Assembly: GCF_001262015.1 (NCBI RefSeq)
Contig: NZ_CP012075.1
Location: forward strand, 1,178,001-1,242,000
Reading direction: 5' to 3'
DNA from: Prevotella fusca JCM 17724
Lineage (GTDB): Bacteria; Bacteroidota; Bacteroidia; Bacteroidales; Bacteroidaceae
Length of the DNA stretch: 64,000 nt
A program made the position numbers and the translations under genes. The notes beneath the pieces were generated by a model. It searched no databases, was not told the DNA's origin, and worked only from the letters and a program-made list of their open reading frames with translations. This document shows, piece after piece, positions 44,118 to 53,559 of the stretch (the stretch's first letter is position 1; each line of letters opens with the position of its first letter).

Positions 44118-45035
44118 CTATTCTTTTGTCCTTTCCTTTTCCTCAACAGTTCTCTTCTTGTGCGACACTTTCATACGGTCAAATCCCATGCCGTAGACAC
44201 CGTTCACGGCACCTTGTGACACGAAGGCGTTAGGGTCAATCTCATCAATGACCTGATAGATGGAGTGTGCCTCGGAGCGGCGGGCGATGATGAAGAGCAT
44301 TCCCACCTTCTTGCCGGTGTAGAAGCCACGTGCCTCAATCACCGTACAGCCTCGGTCAACATCGTTGTTGATGGCAGAACCGATTTCGCCCCAGTGCTCG
44401 GAAATGACGAAGAACTGCACCGAGCCACGCATGCCGTTGATGAGATAATCCACCACGTAGGTCATTACGAAGAGGACGATATAACCGTATATGACCTTTT
44501 CCCAGTTCTCCAGAACCAGATAACTGGAGGTGATGATGCAGAGGTCACAGGCAAGAATGACACGTCCGAGCGATACATCACGGTACTTGTGAATCATTGC
44601 CGCAATGACATCCGAGCCGCCCGAGCTGGCATTATACTGCAAGGCTATGCTGACCCCGACGCCTAACAGCACACCACCCACGACGCAGGCAAGGAAGGGT
44701 TCGTTGGAGAACATCGGATGTTCGGCGAACACTCCCCGGAGGACTGACGTGGCAGAGGCGAACACCAGCACTGCAAAGATAGTCCTTACACAGAACTTCC
44801 AGCCCAATACCTTCAGTGCGACAAAGAGCAGAATGCCGTTGATGATAAGGTAGGTGTACTGCACGGGAATGTCAGCTCCCCACTGTACGACAGACGCGAT
44901 ACCCGCAATACCACCGATGGTGATCTTGTGCGGAAGCAGGAATGCACACCAGCCAAAGCTGCCGATGAGCATAGCCAATGCAATCATAAAGAATTCGCGT
45001 ACATCTCTAAATTTGCTTTTTCTTTTTCTTACCAT
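44118..45035 (-). CDS. YitT-family membrane protein (DUF161/DUF2179)
   Basis: This 305-aa inner-membrane protein has five to six transmembrane segments in the first 210 residues (for example FFMIALAMLIGSFGWCAFLL, FLACVVGGVLLGVGVSIAL) and a C-terminal DUF2179 domain (GCTVIEARGFYTGKKVGMLF, then IDEIDPNAFVSQGAVNGVYGMGF). The substrate is unknown for this family. It is co-transcribed with mnmA. Confidence 0.8.
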   Translation of the reverse strand: MVRKRKSKFRDVREFFMIALAMLIGSFGWCAFLLPHKITIGGIAGIASVVQWGADIPVQYTYLIINGILLFVALKVLGWKFCVRTIFAVLVFASATSVLRGVFAEHPMFSNEPFLACVVGGVLLGVGVSIALQYNASSGGSDVIAAMIHKYRDVSLGRVILACDLCIITSSYLVLENWEKVIYGYIVLFVMTYVVDYLINGMRGSVQFFVISEHWGEIGSAINNDVDRGCTVIEARGFYTGKKVGMLFIIARRSEAHSIYQVIDEIDPNAFVSQGAVNGVYGMGFDRMKVSHKKRTVEEKERTKE

Positions 45036-45060
45036 GTGTTTATCAACTGTTAGTAGTTTG

Positions 45061-45091
45061 CAAAGTTAGTGAAAATATTGTGAATGTCAAT
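45061..45091 (-). promoter_or_regulatory. Promoter of the YitT-mnmA operon
   Basis: On the minus strand a TAACTTTG -7 box (complement of 45061-45068) has ATTG about 19-20 nt upstream (complement of 45088-45091). The start codon at 45035 is about 25 nt downstream. Confidence 0.45.
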
Positions 45092-45177
45092 TCTATAGGG
45101 ATTTTTTTTCAGTATTCCCCTTATATCTTCTCAAATGTTTTTCGTAATTTTGTGACTCATAATAAAAGTGTTACCCA

Positions 45178-45300
45178 TGACGGAATTATTTTCGGCTGAT
45201 GGATGGCTGAACACTGCCATCGTGTCTGTCAACGGGTTTCTATGGAGTCTGTATGCTTGTGGCAGGGGGCTTTTGCGGTAATCTATTTGCTTTCCATTTG
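45178..45300 (+). pseudogene. Possible N-terminal remnant of a sodium:amino-acid symporter
   Basis: An ATG at 45178 begins MTELFSADGWLNTAIVSVNGF followed by LWS, resembling the start of AGCS-type alanine/glycine:cation symporters. It then degenerates within about 100 bp. A TAATTTTG promoter-like box lies just upstream. The rest of 45300-45620 shows only a GTTGAC-type spacer at 45548-45620. Low certainty. Confidence 0.3.
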
Positions 45301-45626
45301 CCTGATGAATGCCATCTGCAGAAGCGTTCGGACGTGAGGAGAGTTGTCTTCAGGCGGAAGGTGATGCCGGATATTGCTGATGGAATAGCGGACAGGCAGA
45401 ACGGCTGGCTAAGGGGGTGCACATTGGTAACAGTTATCACTCAATATGCAACCCTCTTTATTATAAGTAGGCTGTTGGTTCTCCAATCCGTCAGCCACCC
45501 TGTCCTCTCATCACTTAGCGGTTCGGCTTACTACTGATAAAACCGTTAGCCGGACAAGCAACTTGTGAGCTTGTCCACCTGTTAACCTGTCAACTCAACA
45601 AAAAAACTGTCAACTTGTGCAAGCAC

Positions 45627-47003
45627 CTATATCTGATTCCAGTTAACCCGTGTGATTCTGCCGTCCTTGATAGTCGCTGAAATGACATAGCTACGCTTGG
45701 ACTTACCGCCCTGACGCTCGATGTCGAGGGTAGCAGGCACTTTCAGATGCAGCTCAGCACCAGCGTCGTTGCTGTCCTTTGTCACCTCTGCAGGCGAACC
45801 AAGGTGCCAGTTGATGGTCTTCACGTCAGCCTGATAGAGCTTGTCAGTCATGTAACGACGGATGTCCTTGACGGTTGCACCGCCTGCACCGAGGAAGTTC
45901 AGCGACGAGGCAACAGCACCCGAAATCTTTTCAGTGTTCTTGCTGTTGATGCCCTGCAACAGTTGTCGTACAGCACCGACAGCCCTTGTCTTCTCACCTT
46001 CCGTCACGGTATGCACAAGGAACAGCTTTAGTTTCTCGTCAGCCTCCTTGCTGTGAATACCGTTTGCGTGCTGTGCCTTATATCCGAGGTAAGCATTCTC
46101 ATCGTTCTTTGCCACCGCCTGCGCCCAGTCTATCTCGTCAATCTTGGCTTCAATCTCACTGCGGTTCTTTGAATCAGGATACTTTGCAAGGAACTGCTGC
46201 AACGTTGCTTTTGAGTTGCTCGCCATCGCCACGGTAAGGTCATTGTTGGCTTCCTGTATGTTTTTCTCGGTAGTAGCCAGTGTCTTCAGCCGTTTTGAAA
46301 TACTGTCACGGTGCGCCTTCGGTGCCTTCGGGTTCTCTGAAAGATAGTTCTTCAGCACTGTCGGCTCGTCACTGCCGATAGCCTGTGTGTAAGCATCCTG
46401 CTCGGTATTAGCCTTGCTCACGCCTACCCCTTGGTTATACAGGAACAGCAGCACGGCACCTGTGATGACGGCAATGAGCAGCGACACAGCCAGTGACATG
46501 TGGTTGTGCTTCTCCGGCGTATCTTCTTCATCGCCGTCGTCCTCATCCTCCTCTGCTGCTGCATTTGCAATCACTTCTCTGGCAGCATTGTCGTCCATGA
46601 CGACCTCCGCATCCACCGCCTGTTCTTCCGTCTCAGGCTCGTCGAATGCTTCGAGAATTTCGTCGCTGTTGTCCTCTGGATAGTCGGCAGTTGTTTGCTG
46701 CAACGTTTTTTCGTTATCCTCCTTTTCAGTCATATCATCCTCATGTACCGACATGACGATGACTGACCCGTGCCTCTTCTCACCGTCATTATAAGCAGCA
46801 GGATGCTCCCCGCCAGACATTGCGGAAGGCTTTGTGTGGCTCTCCGTATGGTGACAGTTCGGGCATGACGGTTCCTCCTTGAGATACAGTTCACCGCAAT
46901 TAGAACATCTGATGATATGTCCGGCAATCTCTACACCGCAGCTTGGGCAAACGGGAGCCTTGTCGCTCACTTGATGGCCACATTCAGGGCATTTGATAAT
47001 CAT
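45627..47003 (-). CDS. Zinc-ribbon, single-membrane-span protein
   Basis: This 458-aa protein has two N-terminal zinc ribbons (MIIKCPECGHQ, APVCPSCGVE, and CSNCGELY, EPSCPNCHH; residues 1-55) and a long acidic disordered stretch (about 90-170). One transmembrane segment follows (about 172-192, SLAVSLLIAVITGAVLLFLY), then a helical extracytoplasmic region with repeats, and a C-terminal domain of about 110 aa with an NTF2-like look (VRQLLQGINSKNTEKI onward). Similar proteins occur widely in Bacteroidota; the function is unknown. Confidence 0.7.
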   Translation of the reverse strand: MIIKCPECGHQVSDKAPVCPSCGVEIAGHIIRCSNCGELYLKEEPSCPNCHHTESHTKPSAMSGGEHPAAYNDGEKRHGSVIVMSVHEDDMTEKEDNEKTLQQTTADYPEDNSDEILEAFDEPETEEQAVDAEVVMDDNAAREVIANAAAEEDEDDGDEEDTPEKHNHMSLAVSLLIAVITGAVLLFLYNQGVGVSKANTEQDAYTQAIGSDEPTVLKNYLSENPKAPKAHRDSISKRLKTLATTEKNIQEANNDLTVAMASNSKATLQQFLAKYPDSKNRSEIEAKIDEIDWAQAVAKNDENAYLGYKAQHANGIHSKEADEKLKLFLVHTVTEGEKTRAVGAVRQLLQGINSKNTEKISGAVASSLNFLGAGGATVKDIRRYMTDKLYQADVKTINWHLGSPAEVTKDSNDAGAELHLKVPATLDIERQGGKSKRSYVISATIKDGRITRVNWNQI

Positions 47004-47066
47004 TTATCTAACGTAAGATTATAGTAGTGTGGATAATTTTCTGTTCGAATTCTCTTCGTATGGTTG

Positions 47067-47774
47067 CTATCGCCTTCGCCGGTAGCGCAGTTCGCGCATG
47101 CTGTGCTTACCCATCAGGCGTGACTTGTCAACATATCCGTTCACGCCGTTGATGCGTCCCTTACCCGTGTACTGCCATGCAAAGATGTCCCTGCCGTCCT
47201 GCAGTTCCGGCTCACGCCCGTTGTACTGTGCGATGAAGAGCTTATAGCCGTCCAGTGCACCGACGAGGTAGCGGTTGTAGAAGTTAGTGTAAGTGTAAAC
47301 CAACGGTCTGACGCCATACTCCCTTGTCATCAGCACGAGGAACTTCTGCAGGCTGTCGCGCAACGCCTCACGTCCCAGTCCGCTCGTGGTTTCAACGTCA
47401 ACCATCGGGATGAGGTCCTGGTCCTGTGGGCGGCACTGCATACGGAAGTTGCGCAGCTGTTCGTCCTGTGGGACGGAAGGCCGGTAGAAGTGGTATGAGC
47501 CCACATTCATGCCGTAGCGTTGCGCAGCCTCGATGTTCTCAAGGTAACGCTGGTCAATCCGCGTGCCGCCTTCGGTAGCCTTCAGGTAGACGTAATTGAG
47601 CTTGTGGTTGCTGTTTTCAGCCACTGTCTCCCACCACACATCCCCTTGGTAATGGCTCATGTCAAGCCCGTGGATGTGGCTGCAGGTGTCTTCGCACTGG
47701 ATGTTATACTGCGCTCGGATACCTGTAAAAGAGAATAAACAGACTATGAGGAATAATATTTTTTTCAATTTCAT
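47067..47774 (-). CDS. Exported GH25 lysozyme
   Basis: This 235-aa protein has a signal peptide (MKLKKILFLIVCLFSFTGIRA) and a GH25 muramidase domain. The motifs are HGLDMSHYQGDVWW (first Asp), YVYLKATEGG, NVGSYHFYRP, LIPMVDVETTSG (catalytic Asp/Glu) and AWQYTGKGRINGV. It cleaves the glycan of peptidoglycan in the periplasm. A TATCTTTG box (complement of 47780-47787) is immediately upstream. A basic tail (ELRYRRRR) closes it. It does not sit with T6SS genes, so a cell-wall role is more likely than an effector role. Confidence 0.85.
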   Translation of the reverse strand: MKLKKILFLIVCLFSFTGIRAQYNIQCEDTCSHIHGLDMSHYQGDVWWETVAENSNHKLNYVYLKATEGGTRIDQRYLENIEAAQRYGMNVGSYHFYRPSVPQDEQLRNFRMQCRPQDQDLIPMVDVETTSGLGREALRDSLQKFLVLMTREYGVRPLVYTYTNFYNRYLVGALDGYKLFIAQYNGREPELQDGRDIFAWQYTGKGRINGVNGYVDKSRLMGKHSMRELRYRRRR

Positions 47775-47885
47775 AACTGCAAAGATAGCATTTTAAGTTG
47801 AGATAGAGGGGCGAACTGTCTATAATTCTGTGGATTTTTAGTATTTGTTAATTCATGATAAGTCGCTTTTCCAAAGGAATAAAAT

Positions 47886-48499
47886 GGTTCATCCGTTAAA
47901 TGCGTGGACACTTTTCGTATAGCCTTAACGGAAGAACTGAAGTTATTTGTTAAATTAAAACATAGCCAAGACGGTCTTGGCAACCTACTTTATCATCATC
48001 CTCCGATGCAGAAAACCTTTTCATGTTAATACTTTAAAATTGCGGACAACGGTTTGAAAAATCATGACATAATTTCGGGTAAAACATCTACGGATAAAGG
48101 CAAAAACACGTGTAAAAAGCAAGTTCACAACTAACAGGAAATCAGTTAGTTATAAAGTAGTGCAAGAAAAGGTGCTTAATTGGACTTCAAAAGGGCGTCA
48201 GTTAGACCTCAAAAGGGCATCTATTGCAAGCCAATTGGGCGTCTTTTCAAAGCCAAAAGACCATGTATTGGTTTTGAACTGCATGAAAATAGTTTACAAA
48301 CATTGGTGGGTATGGGAACAAGTTGTATGTAGAAGATGGAAAGACATGGTAACGGGTAGACATCGTATTTATCTGCCTTTTCTGCATTTTATCTTGTGCT
48401 TTATCCCTTTTTGTGAGATAGTCTGATTTTGGATAGTCATACCATACAGGTGTATAAGCCTCTATTCTGTTTCCGATATACGCATTTGACGGAAGAACC
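47886..48499 (+). mobile_element. MITE-like element, copy D (intact)
   Basis: The 614-bp copy has both terminal repeats (GGTTCATCCGTTAAATGCG and the inverse of GGTTCTTCCGTCAAATGCG). It has the same interior plan and orientation as copy C. The flanks AATAAAAT and ATTAACAT agree at six of eight bases, which might be a decayed 8-bp target duplication, but this is weak. The 88-aa frame at 48160-48426 is interrupted in copies B and C, so I do not call a gene. Confidence 0.7.
48176..48263 (+). repeat. Four-unit 22-bp repeat array (copy D)
   Basis: Units are 48176-48197, 48198-48219, 48220-48241 and 48242-48263, almost identical to copy C and in the same orientation. Confidence 0.8.
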
Positions 48500-48791
48500 A
48501 TTAACATGGTCCAGACGGTCAAGAACGGGGGGGATATGGCAGACGGGTGAGGCTTGATGTGGATTTTCGGTGAGGTGTATGTCTTTGTTGTGCAGTCGGT
48601 TACGCCTTGTCTTCGTACTGTTTGGGTGATTGTTTCCCGTGCAGTCTTGTATTCAAAGTCTGCTGCTATGATTTTCCTTACATAATTCGTGGTCGGAACT
48701 GCTATGAAAACATGGGATGAAAGTCGTGCGGTGGAGGTGATGTAACTGTGATACAGTCAGCATATTATGTATGTGGTAAAGAAAGGTGTGC

Positions 48792-48879
48792 TCAATTGGA
48801 CTTCAATTAAGCCTTAGTTAGGCTTCAATTAACGCCCCATTGGACGTCAATCAGTGCTTAATTGGAACGCAATCAAGCA
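48792..48879 (+). repeat. Four-unit 22-bp repeat array (copy F, diverged)
   Basis: Units are 48792-48813, 48814-48835, 48836-48857 and 48858-48879. The core AATTGGACTTCAATTAA is clearest in the first unit, followed by variants. A GGTGTGC flank replaces the longer one. No terminal repeats of the MITE-like element are found, so this array stands alone, as copy E does. The interval 48500-48790 shows nothing recognisable. Confidence 0.7.
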
Positions 48880-49120
48880 CCTGTGGATTTCAGTGCTGCG
48901 GTTTTTCTTCACAAAACAGCTTTGCTGCCTCCCTTTTCCCGACCATGGTCAGCAAACAGTTCTTTGTAAAATTCTGTTTCCGATGACAGTTTTGCATTTA
49001 TTTTTCCTATCTTTGTCGGGTGGCAATGGTCTCGGGATTGAGGACAATGGAAGGCGTTGTGCCATGGAGGAGACTCATGCGAAGTCATGGAACAGAAAAC
49101 TTAATAAAGTCAGGAACGAT

Positions 49121-49708
49121 ATGGATATCAAACGTTTTAATGATTTTATCTCCTTTTCAAAAGTGAAGGAAGATAACAGGAACTATGATATAAACTCCTT
49201 CTTAGATACCGTAAAAGAGCGTATGGGCAGGCTTCCTGCCACGGACTTGTTAGACTTTGTTTCTGAATATGGTTTTGCCAGTTTCAATACGGATATGATA
49301 GTAACGCCGATGGAGAAACAGGAACATTCGGATTATTTTGTCGTGGGGGCTTTCCTCGGGTTCGGCAATACGGCTGTCAGTATTGAGAAGAGCATCGGGA
49401 TGTTTTATTCGGATGAGCAGATAGGGATGAAATTCTTTCCCATATGTGAAGGTGCCAGCGGCGATTTAATCATTTATTCCTTGGAAGAACAGAGCTTTGG
49501 AAAGGTGTATTACTGGTCGCATGATTCAGCCATTGGGGGAGATACATTCCTGATAGCGGAGTCGTTCGATGATTTCATAGGCAGAATAGAAGCAAGAAAA
49601 GAGGAAAAAGATGACAGAGAGGTGGTCGGGGTCAAGTATTCTCCACGACTGTTAAAGCTGATTAATGAGAAAAGAATGAAAGACGGGTTGCCTCCTTTGG
49701 TGCAGTAA
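49121..49708 (+). CDS. SUKH (SMI1/KNR4) family immunity protein
   Basis: From the ATG at 49121 the product has 195 aa (MDIKRFNDFISFSKVKED). The frame is open from 48854, but that part overlaps the repeat array and has no family match. SUKH features are RLPATDLLDFVSEYGFA near the start, FFPICEGASGDLIIYSLEEQSFGKVYYWSHD cut in the usual strand order (Pro-Ile, Gly-Asp, Tyr-Tyr-Trp), and LIAESFDDFIGRI. The C-terminus DGLPPLVQ resembles that of the SUKH-like gene at 5389-5985. No adjacent toxin is seen: orphan. Confidence 0.75.
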   Translation: MDIKRFNDFISFSKVKEDNRNYDINSFLDTVKERMGRLPATDLLDFVSEYGFASFNTDMIVTPMEKQEHSDYFVVGAFLGFGNTAVSIEKSIGMFYSDEQIGMKFFPICEGASGDLIIYSLEEQSFGKVYYWSHDSAIGGDTFLIAESFDDFIGRIEARKEEKDDREVVGVKYSPRLLKLINEKRMKDGLPPLVQ

Positions 49709-49846
49709 GCCGTTGTAAATCAGTTGTTTCCTCGTCGTCTTCCTCGTCTTGTCAGTATCTTCAAGCAGGAAGAGTAGGGGAGAGAGGCTTCCGATGGTGT
49801 GTGCGGTGAGGTGATTTGTGACACGAAGAAGATAGCTGAAACGGAT

Positions 49847-50326
49847 ATGATAAGAATGAATCATGAAATGGCAATGCTGTTAGACACGGTCAAGGAGTAC
49901 GATGACACGCCGGTACAGCAGGCGTGTTGTGATGTCCTCGGCAAGGTCAGGCAGGTGGGTGATTGTGTTGTCTATGATGAATGCGGCGCACTTGACGGTA
50001 AAACCATTTCGGAAGAAGAAATAACCAAGCGGTATGGAGACAGGACCGGGTTTGAAATGTGGCATAATGAGATACGGCTCAGCAGATATGAGCGTTTCAA
50101 CATCGGCTGCGTTCTCCCTTTCCTTGAAGCTGTTAAGGAGAGGATGAAGGCTCTGTTTCCAAGGCAGTTCTGCTATATCGTTTATGTTACCGGGACACAA
50201 GATGTTGACTTCCGCTTTCACGTTTACAGGGAAGAGGAAGGTATGTGGCTGGACGAAGACATAGAACAGGTGGCTGAACCGCTTTTGTATGACTTGGATT
50301 CAGAACAGGTTGCGGTGCTGGGATGA
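49847..50326 (+). CDS. Hypothetical protein, probable immunity
   Basis: From the ATG at 49847 the product has 159 aa (MIRMNHEMAMLLDTV). The open frame upstream to 49799 is ignored. It is acidic, alpha/beta, without a signal peptide; notable segments are FNIGCVLPFLEAVKERM and QFCYIVYVTGTQDVDFRFHVY. I do not recognise the family. It sits between a SUKH gene and a PoNi fragment. Confidence 0.5.
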   Translation: MIRMNHEMAMLLDTVKEYDDTPVQQACCDVLGKVRQVGDCVVYDECGALDGKTISEEEITKRYGDRTGFEMWHNEIRLSRYERFNIGCVLPFLEAVKERMKALFPRQFCYIVYVTGTQDVDFRFHVYREEEGMWLDEDIEQVAEPLLYDLDSEQVAVLG

Positions 50327-50595
50327 TGCGGGGAAGTTACAGACTATCTGATGAGAATGAGCACAAGGACCATACGCCAGACTTCCCCTCGTCGGATTAT
50401 TTCATCTATCCTGTTGAGATTCTCTTATGGCTGAACATCCGTGAAAGAATGGGACTGACGGAGTACATTGCCGACAATGATCTCTTGAAGATGCCCATTA
50501 ACAACTGGCATACACAACAGGTTGCGGTATCTGTAATCGGACTTGTCGAACAGGCAAAGATGAAGTTGCAATCAGAATGTCCCGGACAACACTAA
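50323..50595 (+). pseudogene. C-terminal fragment of a PoNi-like immunity gene
   Basis: From about 50348 the sequence encodes the last 80 residues of the PoNi-like protein of 10252-11136, with only a few changes (for example DLLKMP for DLMKMP, VAVSVIG for VVVPVIG). The N-terminal 210 residues are absent; the fragment is joined to the end of the preceding gene. It is best read as a recombination scar or a donor for gene conversion. Confidence 0.8.
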
Positions 50596-50599
50596 AAAA

Positions 50600-50634
50600 T
50601 AGACTAATTAGGTTCATTAAGCCTAATTAGTCTA
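50600..50634. terminator. Bidirectional hairpin between converging genes
   Basis: TAGACTAATTAGG pairs with CCTAATTAGTCTA around a TTCATTAAG loop. It is preceded by a run of A and lies 34 bp past the stop of the TonB-dependent receptor gene that reads towards it, so it works as a terminator on the minus strand. Confidence 0.75.
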
Positions 50635-50667
50635 ATATATGAGTGTCAGAAACCGATTGAATAAATC

Positions 50668-52803
50668 TTAATACTTGAATACTGCGGTGAGCGTAAACTT
50701 ACGTCCATCGCCATGGGCATACTCTGCATTGCGTGCCATCATCATGGATGCTGGTGTGTAATAAGTGTAGTTTAGTAGGTTGGATATTGCTAAACTCAAG
50801 TCGCAAACCTTCATTTTCACACCTGCAGTGAGATTTAACAAGTTGATACGACTTACTCTTCCTTCTCCTTCTTTATACACCCCTGTGCCGTTAGGAGCAA
50901 ATCTATCACGTTTCCCTGTGTGTAAGTACTGCAACCGGAGATAGGTGTTCTTGACAGGAGCATAGTTGACATACATAGCCAATTTGGCAGCTGGGATGGA
51001 GATATTTGACATGTATGTGTCCCAATTTCCTGATTCTGATTTGAGCTTACCTTCAAACCATGAGAAGTTAGCACCAGCCTTCAAGTTCTCTAAGATTTGT
51101 GCATCAGCACTCAATTCTACGCCATATACCTTCTGTGGAGTACGGTTTACAACCCAGAAACCATTTTCTATCTTGAGGTCACTTCCTAACTTAGAATAGG
51201 TGTGGAAAACAGAACCATTCAGTTGCAACCAATGGTTGATATCAGAGTAAACACCTATCTCGTAGTTGTTTGTCTTTACTGGTTCCGTTGATATTTTAGA
51301 GAGCACATCGGCTTTAGCTGCACGTAATGTACGTCCTAAATCAAATATGGAAAAGCCTTGAGAGTAGGCTATGAATGGTTGAAAAGCAGGATACTTGTTA
51401 TAAGAAAGTCCAACGTTAAAGGACATGTTATTGTAATTCAGCGAGCCACCCTTTACCTGAACCTGTGGGTCAGAGAGCTTATTACGCAATACATCATAGT
51501 CTGGCACTTTCACATTAATGAAGTCGTAACGTCCACCAAGTTTAATGTTAAGATGCTGCCAGAGCGTTGTCTTGATTTGAACAAAGGGCGCATGGTTGCT
51601 ACTTGTCAGCCATGGCATCCAATATCTACCATCTACCAATGGTTGAGCAGTCTTATTGTAGAGGTAGTCATAACCATAGGCTAAATGTGCGAAAGCATTA
51701 TCAGAGAACACAAGACGTGTGTTGAACTGGGTGCGAAAACCAAACTTACGATCTTTAACAGCCGACTGTCCGCTTGTTTCTTCCCATCTTGGCTGTGCTG
51801 GGTTCGCCTTACGGAAGTCGAAGATGGTATATAAACTTGAGCCATAGGCGGATACCTCTAAGTCTGTATGCTTGAATAGGTCTTTTGAAATAAACTTGAG
51901 ATAAGCATTGTGATTGTATCTTGTCCCCTCATCAACTGCCTGTGGATCCTTATTGTCAACAATACCAATAGAAGGGCTTTTGAGGTATTTTCCACCAAAA
52001 GGAACCAGTTTTGTGTCTTGCAAACTACGATAGTAATTATACATTAACTCGATTCTGTTCTTTGGAGACAAGGCATAACCGAGATTAACAAGTGCATTTG
52101 TTGTATAAGTATCACCGAGTCCGTAACGGGGAGAGATAAACTCTCCGTCACCATCAACAGCACTACCTGTACGTCCGAAAGCCCCATTTACGAGATAATC
52201 TAACTTACCCACACGTCCATAAACCTGCTGGTTGATGCGATAACCTTGTCCTTTCCCTTGGCGGAAGAAGTTGTAAGTTGAACCCGAGAGAGTCGTTTCT
52301 CCAGCAACAGACTTGTTGGTGGTATTCTTCTTAGTAATGATGTTTATCAATCCACCGATGGCTCCGTTACCATAGAGAGCGGTAGAACCTTTCACTACTT
52401 CTATATGGTCGATAGCAGCGATGTCGATGGTTCGGATGTCACGGTCTGTTGAACGTAAAGGGGTTGATTGGGGTATTCCATCAATCAGGATGAGGGCACT
52501 TCTTCCACGAAGTGATTGTGAACGAGAGCTTGTAGTATTGCTTGATAGTGCCATACCAGGCGTGAGCATACCCAGAAGATGGGTGATATCGGGAGCTGCC
52601 TTGCTCATTTCTGCTATCTGCTTTTGGTCAATGATGGTAACAGTAGCAGCTGCGTTCTGCTTTATTTCAGGCATACGCGTGGTACTGATAGTTACCTCCT
52701 CGAGATGTAATGTGGAGTCTTCAAGCTCTTGTGATTGTGCATAACAAGGTTTTATTGCCATTGTAAGCATTGCAAGAGATAGATAAATTGCTTCTTTTTT
52801 CAT
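50668..52803 (-). CDS. TonB-dependent outer-membrane receptor
   Basis: This 711-aa protein has a signal peptide (1-22) and a plug domain (about 35-150: VTIIDQKQIAEMSKAAPDI, LRGRSALILIDGIPQ, IDHIEVVKGSTALYGNGAIGGLINIITKK cut in blocks). A 22-strand barrel ends in the aromatic FTLTAVFKY. It resembles siderophore-type receptors of the FepA/IrgA kind rather than the larger SusC type (no carboxypeptidase-like N-terminal domain). It would import an iron chelate or similar ligand using TonB energy; the ligand is unknown. No iron-box-like operator was recognised. Confidence 0.88.
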   Translation of the reverse strand: MKKEAIYLSLAMLTMAIKPCYAQSQELEDSTLHLEEVTISTTRMPEIKQNAAATVTIIDQKQIAEMSKAAPDITHLLGMLTPGMALSSNTTSSRSQSLRGRSALILIDGIPQSTPLRSTDRDIRTIDIAAIDHIEVVKGSTALYGNGAIGGLINIITKKNTTNKSVAGETTLSGSTYNFFRQGKGQGYRINQQVYGRVGKLDYLVNGAFGRTGSAVDGDGEFISPRYGLGDTYTTNALVNLGYALSPKNRIELMYNYYRSLQDTKLVPFGGKYLKSPSIGIVDNKDPQAVDEGTRYNHNAYLKFISKDLFKHTDLEVSAYGSSLYTIFDFRKANPAQPRWEETSGQSAVKDRKFGFRTQFNTRLVFSDNAFAHLAYGYDYLYNKTAQPLVDGRYWMPWLTSSNHAPFVQIKTTLWQHLNIKLGGRYDFINVKVPDYDVLRNKLSDPQVQVKGGSLNYNNMSFNVGLSYNKYPAFQPFIAYSQGFSIFDLGRTLRAAKADVLSKISTEPVKTNNYEIGVYSDINHWLQLNGSVFHTYSKLGSDLKIENGFWVVNRTPQKVYGVELSADAQILENLKAGANFSWFEGKLKSESGNWDTYMSNISIPAAKLAMYVNYAPVKNTYLRLQYLHTGKRDRFAPNGTGVYKEGEGRVSRINLLNLTAGVKMKVCDLSLAISNLLNYTYYTPASMMMARNAEYAHGDGRKFTLTAVFKY

Positions 52804-52838
52804 TTGAATACAATCCTGTAAATGTTAATTAATGATTG

Positions 52839-52870
52839 CAAAAGTATCAATATTCTTTTGGATTCGCAAT
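52839..52870 (-). promoter_or_regulatory. Promoter of the TonB-dependent receptor gene
   Basis: On the minus strand TACTTTTG (complement of 52839-52846) lies 20 nt after ATTG (complement of 52867-52870). The leader to the ATG at 52803 is about 30 nt. The remaining gap to 53166 has no gene. Confidence 0.6.
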
Positions 52871-53166
52871 ACCTAAAATAAGGTAAAAGGGGAAAACGTA
52901 TATTACATTTATATGCCTTTGGGCTTTCACAAATCCTACCGAACTGTTGGTATTAAACTCGGTATGGACAAATATAAACACATTATGCGAAACCTATGAA
53001 ATTTATCTTTGGTCGTTGTGTAAATAAGTAGTATTGTTTTAGCGGAGCATTATTGAGGAATCCATTTGTCTTATTATCAGGCAATAACTAAAGGATTTAT
53101 GACGTTATGATTTCAGAATACGCTGATGAACAGATTTAGGTTGGACAGTGACAAAGTGTGTAAAGG

Positions 53167-53559
53167 ATGAAAGAACTGGATTTATTAGTTAAGGAATACC
53201 TTGAGAGTCGGGAACGGCTACAGGCTTTCTTGTCGGATATAGAGATAGAGAAGTCAAAAGACAGTGTGCTGTTGGATTCTTTACTTTCATTGCTTAAAGA
53301 CAGTTTCTTTGAAGCAAAAGTCTTTGAGTTACTGTTATATTTGAACCCTTCTGAAGCCAAAAAGTACATAAGCCAGTATTATCTGCAAGGAAATCCGTAT
53401 GAAAAGGAAAGGTACAAGGGCAATTTAGATGTTATGCTCGATGATTATAGATCAGTCTTGGGAGAGTCGGAATTCTCTAAGCTGATAGACTCCATATCGG
53501 ACGAGAATAAGGATTTTTACGTGATAAAGGAGGCGATTGATTTTGCCAATGATGAGTGA
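53167..53559 (+). CDS. Hypothetical helical protein, probable immunity
   Basis: This 130-aa, almost entirely helical acidic protein begins MKELDLLVKEYLESRERL and contains SFFEAKVFELLLYLNPSEAKK. It has no signal peptide. I do not recognise the family. It lies alone between the TonB-dependent receptor and the 226-aa membrane protein, in an area rich in immunity fragments. Confidence 0.5.
   Translation: MKELDLLVKEYLESRERLQAFLSDIEIEKSKDSVLLDSLLSLLKDSFFEAKVFELLLYLNPSEAKKYISQYYLQGNPYEKERYKGNLDVMLDDYRSVLGESEFSKLIDSISDENKDFYVIKEAIDFANDE

Noticed and set aside
48160..48426. 88-aa frame inside MITE-like copy D
   Set aside because: The corresponding frame has stops in copies B and C, and it consists largely of the 22-bp array.
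47886..48499. Clear target-site duplication for the MITE-like element
   Set aside because: Only copy D shows a weak 6-of-8 match in the flanks; copies B and C show none, so no duplication is claimed.
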